From: Channa striata | Lineage: Eukaryota; Chordata; Actinopteri; Anabantiformes; Channidae | Assembly: GCA_033026295.1 (NCBI GenBank) | Contig: CM065173.1 | Coordinates: forward strand, 4,402,001 to 4,466,000 | DNA: 64,000 nucleotides | Reading direction: 5' to 3' | The notes under the pieces: model-generated | The model's database searches: none | The model's input: the letters and a program-made list of their open reading frames with translations, nothing else | What the model was told of the DNA's origin: nothing | Translations under genes and position numbers: made by a program | Shown here: in pieces, positions 53,132-63,007 of the stretch | How the letters are laid out: each line of letters opens with the position of its first letter | Numbering within the stretch: the first letter of the stretch is position 1

Positions 53132-54213
53132 CATTTTTCAGCTAGTAGGGAAATCAACGAAGTTTAAATGCGTTTGGTTACATGAGCGACTTAAACTAGA
53201 TTTACATATTACCTGAACATTAATATGTATCTAGTATTTTGAGTATTTTACTTACTGCTTATTTAGTCTGCAACTTTGTATTTGCACTCGACTACATTTT
53301 AAATACTCTGTGTACAAATACATCTAAAACTGCACTTTACTCAAGTCTTGCTGTAGGTGCATGATATCAAAGCACCAAATTAACAGCACTTTTCTCAGCG
53401 GTCACTGCTACTTCAGCAAAACACTGACATTACTACTAAAATGTCGAAGTTAAAAAAACTCAATACATCATTAAGCCTTATGCAGCGATTTCAGATTCTA
53501 CTTAACATATTCAAATAATAAATTATAAAAACAAGTCTGCCATAATACATATATATCTATATTTTATATATTTTTCTATATCTCTTATGCAATCATTTAT
53601 AAATAATTGTATAAACAAACTAGCACATCATTCAACTGGATATATAAATAACACCTTTTTGAAAAGGACTTCACTGCAGTTTTCTGTCGAACAAGAGGAA
53701 ATGTTTTTATTTCTCACAGTGGAGGAGCTGAAACCAAAAAATATTTAGTTTAAAATTTGTAACCAAATACTTATTTATAAATTAGTAAATGACCTTTGGT
53801 AATCATTAACATATATTTAAAGATTTTATTTAAAAAATAACAATACAACCAATTAAAAGCCGCTGTTAAACTGTACAGTGCGAGGGCAAAGATATAAATA
53901 TCATTTGAAGATTAATTTTCACACCAAAAACTCCTCTGAACATTGATCTATGTTTCCCCACAGTGCCTTGTATGTATTTATGTATGTATGTATTTCCATT
54001 TAGATTAAGCTAATTTCCAACCTTCTTCCAGTCATTGAGTTGGTTAATAAAATTATGCATTTTAGCACAGAGGAAGACAAAACAGTAATGACGAAAGAAA
54101 TACGATAATTAACTGCTGCTTTTGCCGTTTTTTAAAAAAATTTAAAATTTAAAAACACTAAAATAGAAAAGGAAATCCAACAGTTACAGGACACTTACAT
54201 CTTTTAAATTCTT

Positions 54214-54250
54214 TAATATAATATTCTCATTCAGAATGAGAATTATATTA
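54214..54250. repeat. AT-rich imperfect inverted repeat
   Basis: Arms ATTCTCATTC and GAATGAGAAT with a single-base centre, extended by TAATATA/TATATTA past a two-base bulge. Likely cruciform-prone rather than an RNA gene. Confidence 0.75.
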
Positions 54251-55194
54251 TAAGCATTAGAAAAAGTCTTTATCCTTTAAGGCGGGTTCGCCTCTTTACA
54301 ATCATTTCAGTGATAATAGCACCTTTCCCCCTTCAGACGCTGGACATCTGCCACAGAAAGCAACTGTATGTCGCTGCAAGTCAGCACAGAAACTAAGCTT
54401 TATCAGTACTGAAAATCCTCAAATCCTCCAGAAAACAGAACCTGGTTCAGAATGCAGGATCCAGAGTGGTTCAACAGAATACCAACAAGTATTTTAACCC
54501 ATCATGACGTCTGTACATTGTATTTTTGTACTTTTCTGGTTCATGTCATCAAGCATCACAGAACAAAAGCATTCACGCCGCCTGTCTGAGGTTAAACAGT
54601 GTGACATCTGCTTTTATTTTTAGGTATTTGTAGCAATAACCGAGTGAAATCGTCCTCAGCAGCCCTAAAGCCCCGCCGTCTTTAATCTGACTAAAATACA
54701 ATACACACACTAAAATTCCCCTTTCATTTAGGGATACAAATTACAGAATACAATACTTGTCCACTAAAAGGATCACATCAGTGTTCCTGTGTTTCAGGCA
54801 AAAATTGTAATGTGTGTGGCATCGAGGAATCCAGCTGCATTTTCCCATGAATTAATATTTATAGTAATTTTCCATTCACCCCGAGTTGTGTTGTGGTGGC
54901 AACAGGTTCAGACAGGAGTTCCAGAAGTCCCTCTCCCCACTAATGTTCTCCACCTCCTTCTGAGGAATCCTGAGTGTTACCAGGCCAAGTGACATCTATA
55001 ATCTCTACAGCATGTTCTCTCCTCACAGTTGGACACACCTTGAAAACATCTAACAGGTGGTGTCCAGGAGGTGTTACATGTTTCAACCAGCTCAACTGGG
55101 TCCCTTAGACATCAATAGCAGCAGCACTAGTCAAAGAACATTCTGCATGTCTGACCTCTTTATACTGAGCCTGGTCTCTTAATAGAGGAACTTC

Positions 55195-55560
55195 ATTTTT
55201 TGTACCTTTCAGGCTGCCCGGGTCACTCTCTAAAAAGCCTTCAACTAATCCAAAATGCTGCAGCAAGATTACTGACTGGCAATGGTAAGAGAGATCATAT
55301 TTCACTTTCATTAGCTTCTCTCCATTGGCTTCCCATTAAATGTAGAATAGAATTTAAAACCCTTATTCTTACCTATAAAGCTCCATTCTACCTCAAAGAT
55401 CTCCTAGTACCAGATCATCCTAACAGACCACTTTGGATGATGATCTCAGAATGCAGGCCTACTTGTGGTTCCCAGAATGGGAGGCAGAGCCTTTAGATAT
55501 CAAGCTCCTCTCCTGTGCAACCAGGTCCCAGTCCAGATCTTAGGAGCTCCACAAAACAAA
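55195..55560 (+). mobile_element. Degraded LINE (L2/CR1/Rex-like) C-terminal fragment
   Basis: An open plus-strand frame reads SLKSLQLIQNAAARLLTGNG, HISLSLASLHWLPIKCRIEF, KTLILTYKAPFYLKDLL: the well-known C-terminal block of teleost LINE reverse transcriptases. The downstream text (CTCCTCTCCTGTGCAACCAG) is shared with the relic at 63080-63262. Confidence 0.75.
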
Positions 55561-56430
55561 CGGGAATATCAAACCACAGAACTATCCTAGACAAAGACTA
55601 ACTGCTGTGTCAGGCCACACCGCATATACCGCAAATACCAGGCCAATGGATTCTCCCCAACAGCTGACGCTGGCCAGATTTCAGCCTGGTATGTCCTGAC
55701 CCTAAGGACGCATAAATTACGGAAACAGGAAGACCCTCTTGTAGCCAGACCTGGAAGGTGAGCATCTGTTTGCGGGATACAAGGCCAATTGATCACACCT
55801 GAAAGAACTACATGGGTCCCAAGACCTACTAAGAGAAGCATCAGCATTGAGTCGTGTCAGCCAGGTAGGAGGCGAAGCCGAAGACCTGGACACACTGACC
55901 CCTGGTTTCATAGGCGAGGTTCATCTTCCCAGTAATAATAAAAAACCTAAACGCTAAGTTGCCGTGACAGAGATGTTTCTGTAAAGACACCACGTGTTCA
56001 TCAGCCGATGGAGCAGCTGCCACCTGCACAAAATCTATTCATTTTATGTCCAAACGCTGTCTTTTGATAGACTGCACCTGTTTAGGAGATTTTAGTTAGT
56101 TTAGTTTCGTTAGTTAAGTTAGGGACTTTGACAAAATGCTCTGACTCTGAATTTTTGGCTGTTAGGGGTGACTTCCTACTCTGAGATGCTTGAGGAATGA
56201 GTTTGCGTTCATGCTGAGAGTTTGTTTTGGTTACACACTTTTTCTGTTTCATCAGTTAAAGAAACTTAAACTTCAGTTTGAGACGTTCATTAAAATCTTG
56301 TTCACAATGAGAAACTTTCAGCCCTGAAAAGCGACACGAAGAAGAGGAGTGTTTAGTCTGATAGACAAACTCAGTTCAGTCCAGAAGGATTGTGCTTTTG
56401 AGATGCAGCTGGAGGCGACCACTCAGGCTG

Positions 56431-56525
56431 TTACACAGCAGAAAGCTCTACCCCGCTGTCGCATACTCCGCTGTCGATCTGAACATCCACCTTCAGCTCC
56501 TGCACCTGAGCGCACAGAGACTCAC
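56431..56525 (-). CDS. nfkb1: nfkb1 exon m: C-terminal degron and stop
   Basis: A 95-nt coding part encoding [31 protein letters not shown], then TAA at the complement of 56431-56433. The DSGVCDSG pair matches the DSVCDSG phosphodegron of p105, which IKK phosphorylates for betaTrCP recognition. The C-terminal tail that follows the degron in mammals is almost absent: only VELSAV remains. Confidence 0.88.
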
Positions 56526-59500
56526 CTGCAGAGGGAAACCACAGTTCAGTGACTTGTCGTCACAGTGACAGCTACAGACAAGCACTGATTTGCCCACCTG
56601 TCGTCTCGTTAGTCGTCTGTGTTTCCAGGACGTCAGAACAACAAACTGCCTCCTCCAGGACACTCAGCGATCTGTAGTCTCCAACTGACCTCAGACCTTC
56701 CAACAGGTCCCGGACTGTCCCACCTGAAACCTGCAGGCCAGAAAGAACCAGGTGAGACTTTTCCACTAGTCTTTATTTGCAGGTTAAACTAAGATTACAA
56801 ACTAGTTTCCACATTTGGCTGAGGCAAAGCAGCAGGTTGTCGACACCATTTGCAGACTTCTGAATGAAGTTTCATGTGAATTTTGAACTGTAATTTTTGA
56901 CCGAATAAGGGCTGCAAACTGTGCCCCTCCTTTCTTGCAGTGCAGTTGTGCTCTGGGCAGAAACACTAGGTGGACACTACAAGCAGGAAAACGTTTAACG
57001 GCCAAGAGGCTGTTCCAAACGCATAAATAACACAAGTCTGTATGAAGACCAGGTTGAACTATTCTTTTAAAACGTTTACCTGAAGCCACTCAGAGGCTTC
57101 AACCTTCCAATGCTGCAGCTTTATAAATGCAAAACTCCCTCTTGCAACACAGAGGGAATTTTATACTAGAACACAATGTAACTGTCTGCATAAGCCTCAT
57201 TTTAGCTTTAGATTCACATTTCAATAGATTTTTGCTCAAAACAAGGCCTGTGGGTGTTGAGTACATCCTGATGCATGGACATCATTTGTGCACCTGCCTG
57301 TGTTAGGAAAAACTCAGAACGCCGTTTTCCTCATTGACAACCTCTCACACACAACTAAAGTATTTCCGCACGGACTCAGTCAGAGCAAACACACCAACAG
57401 CTCCACACTTTACCGTGGCCGGTCTTCAGCTCTAGTTGTTAAATTAACAAGTGTTTGTCTATCCCACCGGCAGCAGTTATGATCATTGCTAACTGAAAAC
57501 GAGAAGCTGCTAACTGACGTTCACATTCACAGCAGTGACTTACGCAAACTCACGCGAGACTTATCATCAGAGAGTAGAAATGACACCTCCTCTTCATATT
57601 TGAGCCTTAAGACTTTGCTGTGGCTTTAGGTGGACTGACTCTGTTTACAGAGAACCTCTTTCTGGTCACGTCTGAGAGTCCTGAACAGCAACTTTAAGTA
57701 GCTGGCACCACTGACATCTGTGCAACTCTTTTACTCTTTTACTGTGTCAAGTGATACATTTGAAGAAATCGTTAAAGGAATCCTGCACTAAAATTCAGGG
57801 CCTGCATCAACTTCTTTGTAGAAATTATCCTTATTTTCCAGTGCTCTCTCCTGGACTTTCACTGAATCTGAGTGTTAGAGTTTCAGATTCGACAATATTG
57901 TGGCTGTGGATCAATCGGTAAACTAATTAAACAATTACATTCTGTGAATGTACAGTGTATTGAGGCAGTGGGCTGATCTTTGATTCACCTCGTAGCTGTC
58001 CAGCAGTGTTTTAGCGGGAGAGGGACTCAGTCTGAACGCTGTGTTGAGGATCCCGAGACCCAGACTGTGAGCCAGATTCTCCCAACATCCTTCACTCTCC
58101 ACAGCACGGCACAGTTCCTGCTTCACGTCCACATCCAGACTCGCCAGGTCGCCTGCTCTCACACGCACACACATTTTAGATATGATGCTGATTCATTCTG
58201 ACTGCTGTTATTTGAGACAACATCTAAAATTTAAGGAACCTGCAGACATTCATAACAGCCTGAATGAGCTAATGGTCATTTATGTGTGTATTCTTACTTT
58301 ACCTGATTCGAAGACAAACAGAGTTGGAAATGTGAAGGGTCAGAGTACAGTGAGCTCACCTGGTGGAGGGTTGAAAGGTCTGTGAGGAGATTTTGGTTCA
58401 TATTCTTTCCCATTCAGTAGCTCCAACACCTGAAATGGCAGAAGAGGAGCAGGATTGATCATTTCACTGTTTTTTTTTTTTTTTGCAGTTAAGGCCAAAA
58501 AGATATCCAAAGATGAGAGCAGCGACAGTCCACTGTGTCTCTGCGGACTTCAGTGACTGTTTCTCAAACGCTGTTTAAAAGCTTTGTACCTGACTGTCTG
58601 AGGCCATGTTGAGTGGAGTTGTTCCTGAGATGTAGCCTTCATCTTCATCCTCGCTGTCCTTCTCTTCATCCTCCTCTCTAAAGAACAGGGGCTCAAAGTT
58701 CTCCTTGTGGGGGTCCGCACCTGAAAACGCACAAATGAAGATGTGAGCAAAGACCATTGGGAAAAACTGCACCGCGTTCCTGTTCTCTCCATTCAACAAC
58801 ACCAACATATGTGGCTCAGCATCTCTCTGCCTTTTTTCTCTTTCAGGCCCACCTCCACCACGGGCAAGGACAACATCCACAAGGTTCCATTAAGCATTCA
58901 TCCGCTTTACTTCACCGCTGCCAGCATCTAGACACCAAGGGTCATGTCTCCTGTCTTCATGTGGGCAACACGAATTTTTTAATGTTTAAGCCCCCCGAAC
59001 AATTTAAAGTGCTCTGACATCATTTTGTTGTGAATTTGCACTGTATGGAATAATTAATAAAATACATTTATAAAGCAACATGAAATTGTGTTTCTTACCT
59101 GCAGCCATCAGGAGAGCTGAGAGTTTAACAGAGCCCCTTCCCGCAGCAATGTGGAGGGGGGTGGAGCCATTGAAGGTGCAGCAGTCCACACTGGCATTTC
59201 CCTGATGACAGAAAACATCACACACATTGTCAGATTTTACTGAGAACAGGTTGAACCCAAGTGTCTCTCAGTCCAGGTGGTTAGTACCTCCAGCAGCAGG
59301 CAGCCAGCCAGCGACACGTTGTCAGCCTCAGTGGCCAGGTGGAGCGCGGTCCGTCCACAGCTGCGCTCCTGAGCCTCCACGTTAGCCCCGAAATTCAGCA
59401 GTTCTCTGAGAGAAGACAACTGATTGGCTAGCACTGCCAGGTGTATTGCACACAGACCTGTGGACAGGTTTTAGTTGAGTATCATAACTGTGTTTGAGGG

Positions 59501-62500
59501 TTCAGACTTAGTTTGAGTTCAGGTTGGTACCAGAAGCCAAATGGGTCATAATCAGTCTCCTTGTTTTTAAAAAGCTTGAAATCTGTGATATGCATGTATT
59601 GACATTTTACTTAAATGAAAAGACCTCCCTCCCCTTATTATTTTGACATTTTGTATATTACACTGGTGAAAACAAACATACTCTAGAGCTTCTGTTGTCC
59701 GACAGTTCATATACACACTAAAGCATTTGTCTAAATTATAATTTAAGCCCAGACTTTTTGGACCTAACGTGACCTTCAAAAATACAAAATATATAGACCC
59801 TCTGCCATGATTACACAACAGGAAAAAGATTTCGTTATCTAGTGATGTTCACGGTACTAACCGCTTCTAATTAACATCTATGTTCAAGGTACTAAAGGTT
59901 CAGAGAGCCGTTCTTGTTGATGTGCCCAAATGTCCTGCCTGTCCTACTTACAAATGCACTTATGTATCACTTTTCTACTTGTTGGTCCTCAAAGCGCCTT
60001 ACACTGCTTCTTATACACCCTTATTCACAGTCACACACACATTCACACACCGATGGGGGAGCTGCTATGCAGCTGGCCGACGCTCACCGGGAGCAACTAA
60101 GTGGGGTTCAGTGTCTTGCTCATGGACACTTCCATATGTGAACAGAGGAGCCAGGGAATGAACCCACAACTGTACCACAACCAACTGTGGCACAGTCACC
60201 CCAAATTAGAATTCATTTTTTTAAAAAGCAATATTTATGAAAACAGTTAAACATTATTTTTCATAACTGGCAGTATTGACATTATTCTTTTGTTTATGCC
60301 ATCAGGATAACAGTCTGAGGGTTTTAATTGAGGCCCCTAATGAGACATACAGGAAAAACTATTTGCATGCAAACCATACATCTTATTCATATTGACTTTG
60401 TTTCACTTGACTGTTACATGGAATCAGATGTGCTGTTTGAGAAATAAAAACCCCAAATGTTTTTGTAAGCGCAGAAATCCTGCACATTTTTGCCACCGTG
60501 CTGAAAAAATGTTCGAGGGGAAACACTGAAAACACCGATCACCAGTTAAGACTGGTCTAGGGTTTGTTAGGGGAATAAAGTCCTGCAATGCAAACATTGT
60601 TATATTTGTTTGTTTAAAGAGAAGATGATTAAATAAAATATTGAAATATAAATGATTGATGAATTCAAATTAAAATATTGATTAATTTAATTGTTATATT
60701 ATTTAAAAAAAAAAAGCTTGATGGGAAAATAATTATTAGTTGCAGCCTTGGAGTTTGTAATAAGGAAGACCTTTTTTTCTTTATCGTTCAAGCCACCATA
60801 CGGGTTTAACACGGCAACAACAGCGACTGATGTTCAAACATAGGACCCAAAATTTGCACCTGCTGTGTTGCTGTGGTCCAGCAGTGCTCTGATTTCCCTG
60901 TGCCGCAGTAAAAACCCGACCATCCCGCCTCCTTCCTGCTGGGATGCCAGGTGGAGAACAGTGTTGCCGTGACGATCTGTAAGAGTGGGATCGGCGCCGG
61001 CCATCAGCAGCGCTTCCATGGCCTCCCTCTGCTGGGTGATCACCGCCAAGTGTAGAGGGGTCTGAAATACACGGAGGAAGGAGCGGTTAGAGGTCATGCC
61101 AGGGTACAGCTACTTCAGACCTTTACTCCACTAAATCAAATTTAAAAAAAGACATGTCATATTGTTATTACTTTTCTTTAGGGATGCAACATGGTGCTCA
61201 TCTAGATCATTACTCGAGGAGACATGAAATAAAGCAGTTTCTATTCTACTCTTTTTTGATTAGAATTATTGAGCAAAAACGTCCCTGAGTTTTCATCACA
61301 TGATGGTTTGAAAGACCTGGAAGAAAACAAAGTGAAGTTGCAGTGCTTGTGTACCTGGTACAGGTGGTTCCTCATGTTTAGCACTTCCTCCCCAGCCAGA
61401 GCAGAAGCAACCTGAGTCAGACTCTTCAGCGCTTCCTGCTGATTATGAAGAACAGCAAGATGGATCCCACTGAGAGGAAGGAGGAGAAGATCAAAACAAA
61501 GTACAGGGTGAACAGGGACAGACTTGTTGCAGTTTTTACAGCGGAAATTTCTGTTTATTGTGAGAACTGACGTGTCTCCGTCCTCGTCCTGTGCTGTCAT
61601 CAGGGGACACGCTGGAGCCAGCAGGTACGCTGAATCTCCTGTGATCGAGTACTGAAACAGAGCCTCCAACTGTCTGCTGGTCACCAGAACCAGCTGCTTT
61701 TCTGCATCACTACCTGAGACACAAATACACGCGTCATCGTATTAACAGAGAGAAAAACAAAAACAACCTAAATTATTTTAAACTTTCAGAAAAACTACAC
61801 GAAATGAGTCATACATAAAAAAAATGTAAATAAGCCGCAATTTTGAAGGCAACTTATTACATAGTTTGAAGGCCAAAATATGTCAGTCTGATTAATGACT
61901 GATTAATCAAATTAATACAAATCTATAAAATGTAGACAGCTTTGTTTTGATAAGCAGCTAAATGAATGATAATTTAAGTAATTAAAATATTTTAATAGAT
62001 ACATTAATCAGCCAATTGATTCATTTGTCACTCGTTCAATATTCAATATATTCAATAATATTATCATTTAGTATTAGTATTATTAGATGTTTGTACGCTG
62101 ATTTATCTTTGGGTGTATAAGTAAGAGATGAATGGATGAACAGAACAAGTTTGCCTCCATGTCTGATCTTTTAGTTAATTAGTTATTTTTCCCCTCTGTG
62201 TGAAAAGGAACCAAAGAGAAAAACACATTTTACAAACAGGCCAGAGAAAAGGCACTACACCACTAATCATTTACCTTCGTCAACCTCTGTGGGCTCTGGC
62301 TCCATACCAACAACCCCCTTGCCGACGTTCCGGCTGCCTGCCTGTGCTGAAGCTCGCAGCACGGCCCCTGACCCCGAGTGGTCGTCTGGATCGCTGTCGT
62401 CCCCACCGTCGTTTGCTGCGTCGCCCTGAGAGGCTTTGACACAGTATTAAGTTTGACTTTTTGGTTTAAGCAAATCTAGAATAACCTGTCTTAGTGCACT

Positions 62501-63007
62501 GTTCCACATGTGAAGAGGAAAGATGCAGAATTTTCCACAGCAACACTGATTTTCATTTTGATTTCTATATTTATAATTAGCATTAATTTCTGTCCACTGT
62601 GCCTTCAATTCAGGGTCAACTCTATAAAGAAATAACTTGCTATAGTATTTCTTACCATGTTTTATGCCTCCTCCTCCTCCCAGTCCAGCTGAGTATCCTA
62701 TGGAGAATCCTCCGCCGCCACCACCACCAGCTCCTCCTCCTCCTCCCCCTCCTCCATAGTTATAAAAACACTGGTAGAAACCTGAAGGAGAAATCAATAT
62801 CTAACTAATATCAACTCTGTCATTGAAATATTTAAAGCAGGTAACTCCTGGTTATTTTACTTGCTCCAGCAGAGCCAGGGCCACCTCCTGCAGCTGGACC
62901 CCCCCCTCCTCCTCCTCGGTACATGCCTCCTCCTCCTCGTCCATGGCCACTGAAGTCCTGGAAGTTTGGCAACGTCTTCTGTCTTTTCCTCTGCACCTCC
63001 TCCTTGT
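56431..63007 (-). CDS. nfkb1: NF-kappa-B p105/p50 subunit, 3' half
   Basis: Precursor p105: the N-terminal half yields p50, and the C-terminal half acts as an IkB-like cytoplasmic inhibitor. Thirteen exons join in phase to the stop, giving 584 residues from an Asp split with the preceding exon. In order: the nuclear localisation signal in VQRKRQK; a glycine-rich region, required in p105 for p50 production; an acidic low-complexity linker; about six ankyrin repeats plus a partial seventh ([49 protein letters not shown]); an acidic [14 protein letters not shown] insert; a death domain ([33 protein letters not shown]); and the degron [10 protein letters not shown], matching the IKK/betaTrCP site of p105. 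NFKB1 rather than NFKB2 is shown by the death-domain and degron wording. The Rel homology exons lie beyond the right edge. Confidence 0.96.
56598..56730 (-). CDS. nfkb1: nfkb1 exon l: death domain, second part
   Basis: A 133-nt exon encoding [44 protein letters not shown] plus one base. VSGGTVR(D/E)L is conserved in NFKB1. Acceptor CTGCAG, donor GTGGGC; the next intron is only 72 nt. Confidence 0.93.
57989..58152 (-). CDS. nfkb1: nfkb1 exon k: death domain, first part
   Basis: A 164-nt exon encoding [55 protein letters not shown]. It matches the NFKB1 death domain, which in p105 also contributes to partner binding. Acceptor AGCAG, donor GTGAAT. Confidence 0.95.
58360..58429 (-). CDS. nfkb1: nfkb1 exon j: ankyrin repeat 7 end
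   Basis: A 70-nt exon encoding [23 protein letters not shown] plus one base; ILNGKPYEP is the mammalian counterpart. Acceptor TTTCAG, donor GTGAGC. Confidence 0.9.
58590..58720 (-). CDS. nfkb1: nfkb1 exon i: end of ankyrin repeat 6 and acidic insert
   Basis: A 131-nt exon encoding [50 protein letters not shown] and GTTPL-type wording match p105, and the acidic run replaces the milder DDSWENAGEDEG of mammals. Donor GTACAA. Confidence 0.94.
59000..59075 (+). mobile_element. LINE 3'-end relic
   Basis: AAAGTGCTCTGACATCATTT, TTGTTGTGAATTTGCACTGT and AATAAAATACATTT form a decayed version of the same LINE tail as near 51.1 and 63.2 kb. It lies just 3' of nfkb1 exon h in the gene's sense. Confidence 0.5.
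59099..59201 (-). CDS. nfkb1: nfkb1 exon h: ankyrin repeats 5-6
   Basis: A 103-nt exon encoding [34 protein letters not shown] plus one base of Gly. [12 protein letters not shown] is almost identical to p105. Acceptor of the form CATCAG followed by GG, donor GTAAG. Confidence 0.95.
59288..59457 (-). CDS. nfkb1: nfkb1 exon g: ankyrin repeats 4-5
   Basis: A 170-nt exon encoding [65 protein letters not shown] and [14 protein letters not shown] wording are diagnostic of NFKB1. Acceptor CACAG, donor GTACTA. Confidence 0.95.
59458..60859 (-). other. nfkb1: nfkb1 intron between exons f and g
   Basis: A 1.4-kb intron, AT-rich. It contains an interspersed repeat at about 59945-60190 that shares its head with the copy at 49665-49810. 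Nothing else was recognised. Confidence 0.7.
59945..60190 (+). repeat. Interspersed repeat, copy 2
   Basis: CACTTTTCTACTTGTTGGTC, CTCAAAGCGCCTTACACTGC, CATTCACACACCGATGGGGG and a GAACCCACAACTGTACC-type end follow a repeat very common in teleost genomes (class uncertain: SINE or non-autonomous DNA element). Confidence 0.6.
60860..61061 (-). CDS. nfkb1: nfkb1 exon f: ankyrin repeats 2-3
   Basis: A 202-nt exon encoding [60 protein letters not shown] and LDHSNTA plus one base. TPLHLAVIT and LDH are typical of p105. Acceptor TTTCAG, donor GTGCAA. Confidence 0.95.
61355..61469 (-). CDS. nfkb1: nfkb1 exon e: ankyrin repeat 1
   Basis: A 115-nt exon encoding [44 protein letters not shown] is the ankyrin core, and NMRNHLYQ matches NMRNDLYQ of p105. 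Acceptor CTCAG, donor GTACAC, phase 0 end. Confidence 0.94.
61572..61713 (-). CDS. nfkb1: nfkb1 exon d: linker to ankyrin repeat 1
   Basis: A 142-nt exon encoding [35 protein letters not shown] and [12 protein letters not shown], with two bases of Thr. AQDEDGDT corresponds to AVQDENGDS at the start of the p105 ankyrin domain. Donor GTCAGT is a little unusual. Confidence 0.92.
61714..62274 (-). other. nfkb1: nfkb1 intron between exons c and d
   Basis: A 561-nt AT-rich intron. Nothing was recognised in it. Confidence 0.7.
62275..62433 (-). CDS. nfkb1: nfkb1 exon c: acidic linker
   Basis: Encodes [20 protein letters not shown], then [33 protein letters not shown] and one base of Gly. The reading frame is fixed on both sides, which requires acceptor GTCAAAG at the upstream end. 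The nicer CTCTCAG eight bases further in would shift the frame to an early stop. Low-complexity acidic linkers here are variable in NFKB1 proteins. Donor GTAAAT. Confidence 0.75.
62656..62781 (-). CDS. nfkb1: nfkb1 exon b: glycine-rich region
   Basis: A 126-nt exon encoding SFYQCFYNY, two glycine runs of eight and seven split by one Ala, then [14 protein letters not shown] and IKH. The position and composition match the glycine-rich region of p105. Donor GTAAG. The glycine codons form a GGA/GGC-rich tract that is prone to slippage. Confidence 0.92.
62861..63007 (-). CDS. nfkb1: nfkb1 exon a: NLS and first glycine-rich block
   Basis: A 147-nt exon. Seen: [20 protein letters not shown] (Asp split with the upstream exon) followed by a block with [14 protein letters not shown] and [11 protein letters not shown]. 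It contains the nuclear localisation signal. Acceptor TTCAG, donor GTAAAA; one base is left for the next codon. Confidence 0.94.

Larger units (their letters stand above)
52571..56430. other. Convergent intergenic region, ube2d3 to nfkb1
   Basis: AT-rich. Contents: a repeated TGATGTCATCTGGAGG word (53014-53131), an AT-rich inverted repeat (54214-54250) and a degraded LINE (about 55195-55560). Part of the right end must be nfkb1 3'UTR, but no clear AATAAA on the minus strand was found. No MANBA-like exon was recognised. Confidence 0.65.

Noticed and set aside
55200..55496. 98-codon plus-strand frame with reverse-transcriptase-like text
   Set aside because: A transposon relic, not a host gene. 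It starts mid-domain and ends at a stop; annotated as a mobile element.
52571..56430. Searched for MANBA exons between ube2d3 and nfkb1
   Set aside because: No glycoside-hydrolase-like exon was recognised in any frame. Only a LINE relic and AT-rich DNA were seen.
61241..61684. 147-codon continuous minus-strand frame covering nfkb1 exons d and e
   Set aside because: Read straight through it includes intron text (61470-61571). The joined exons 61572-61713 and 61355-61469 restore the family sequence, so the continuous frame is not a separate gene.
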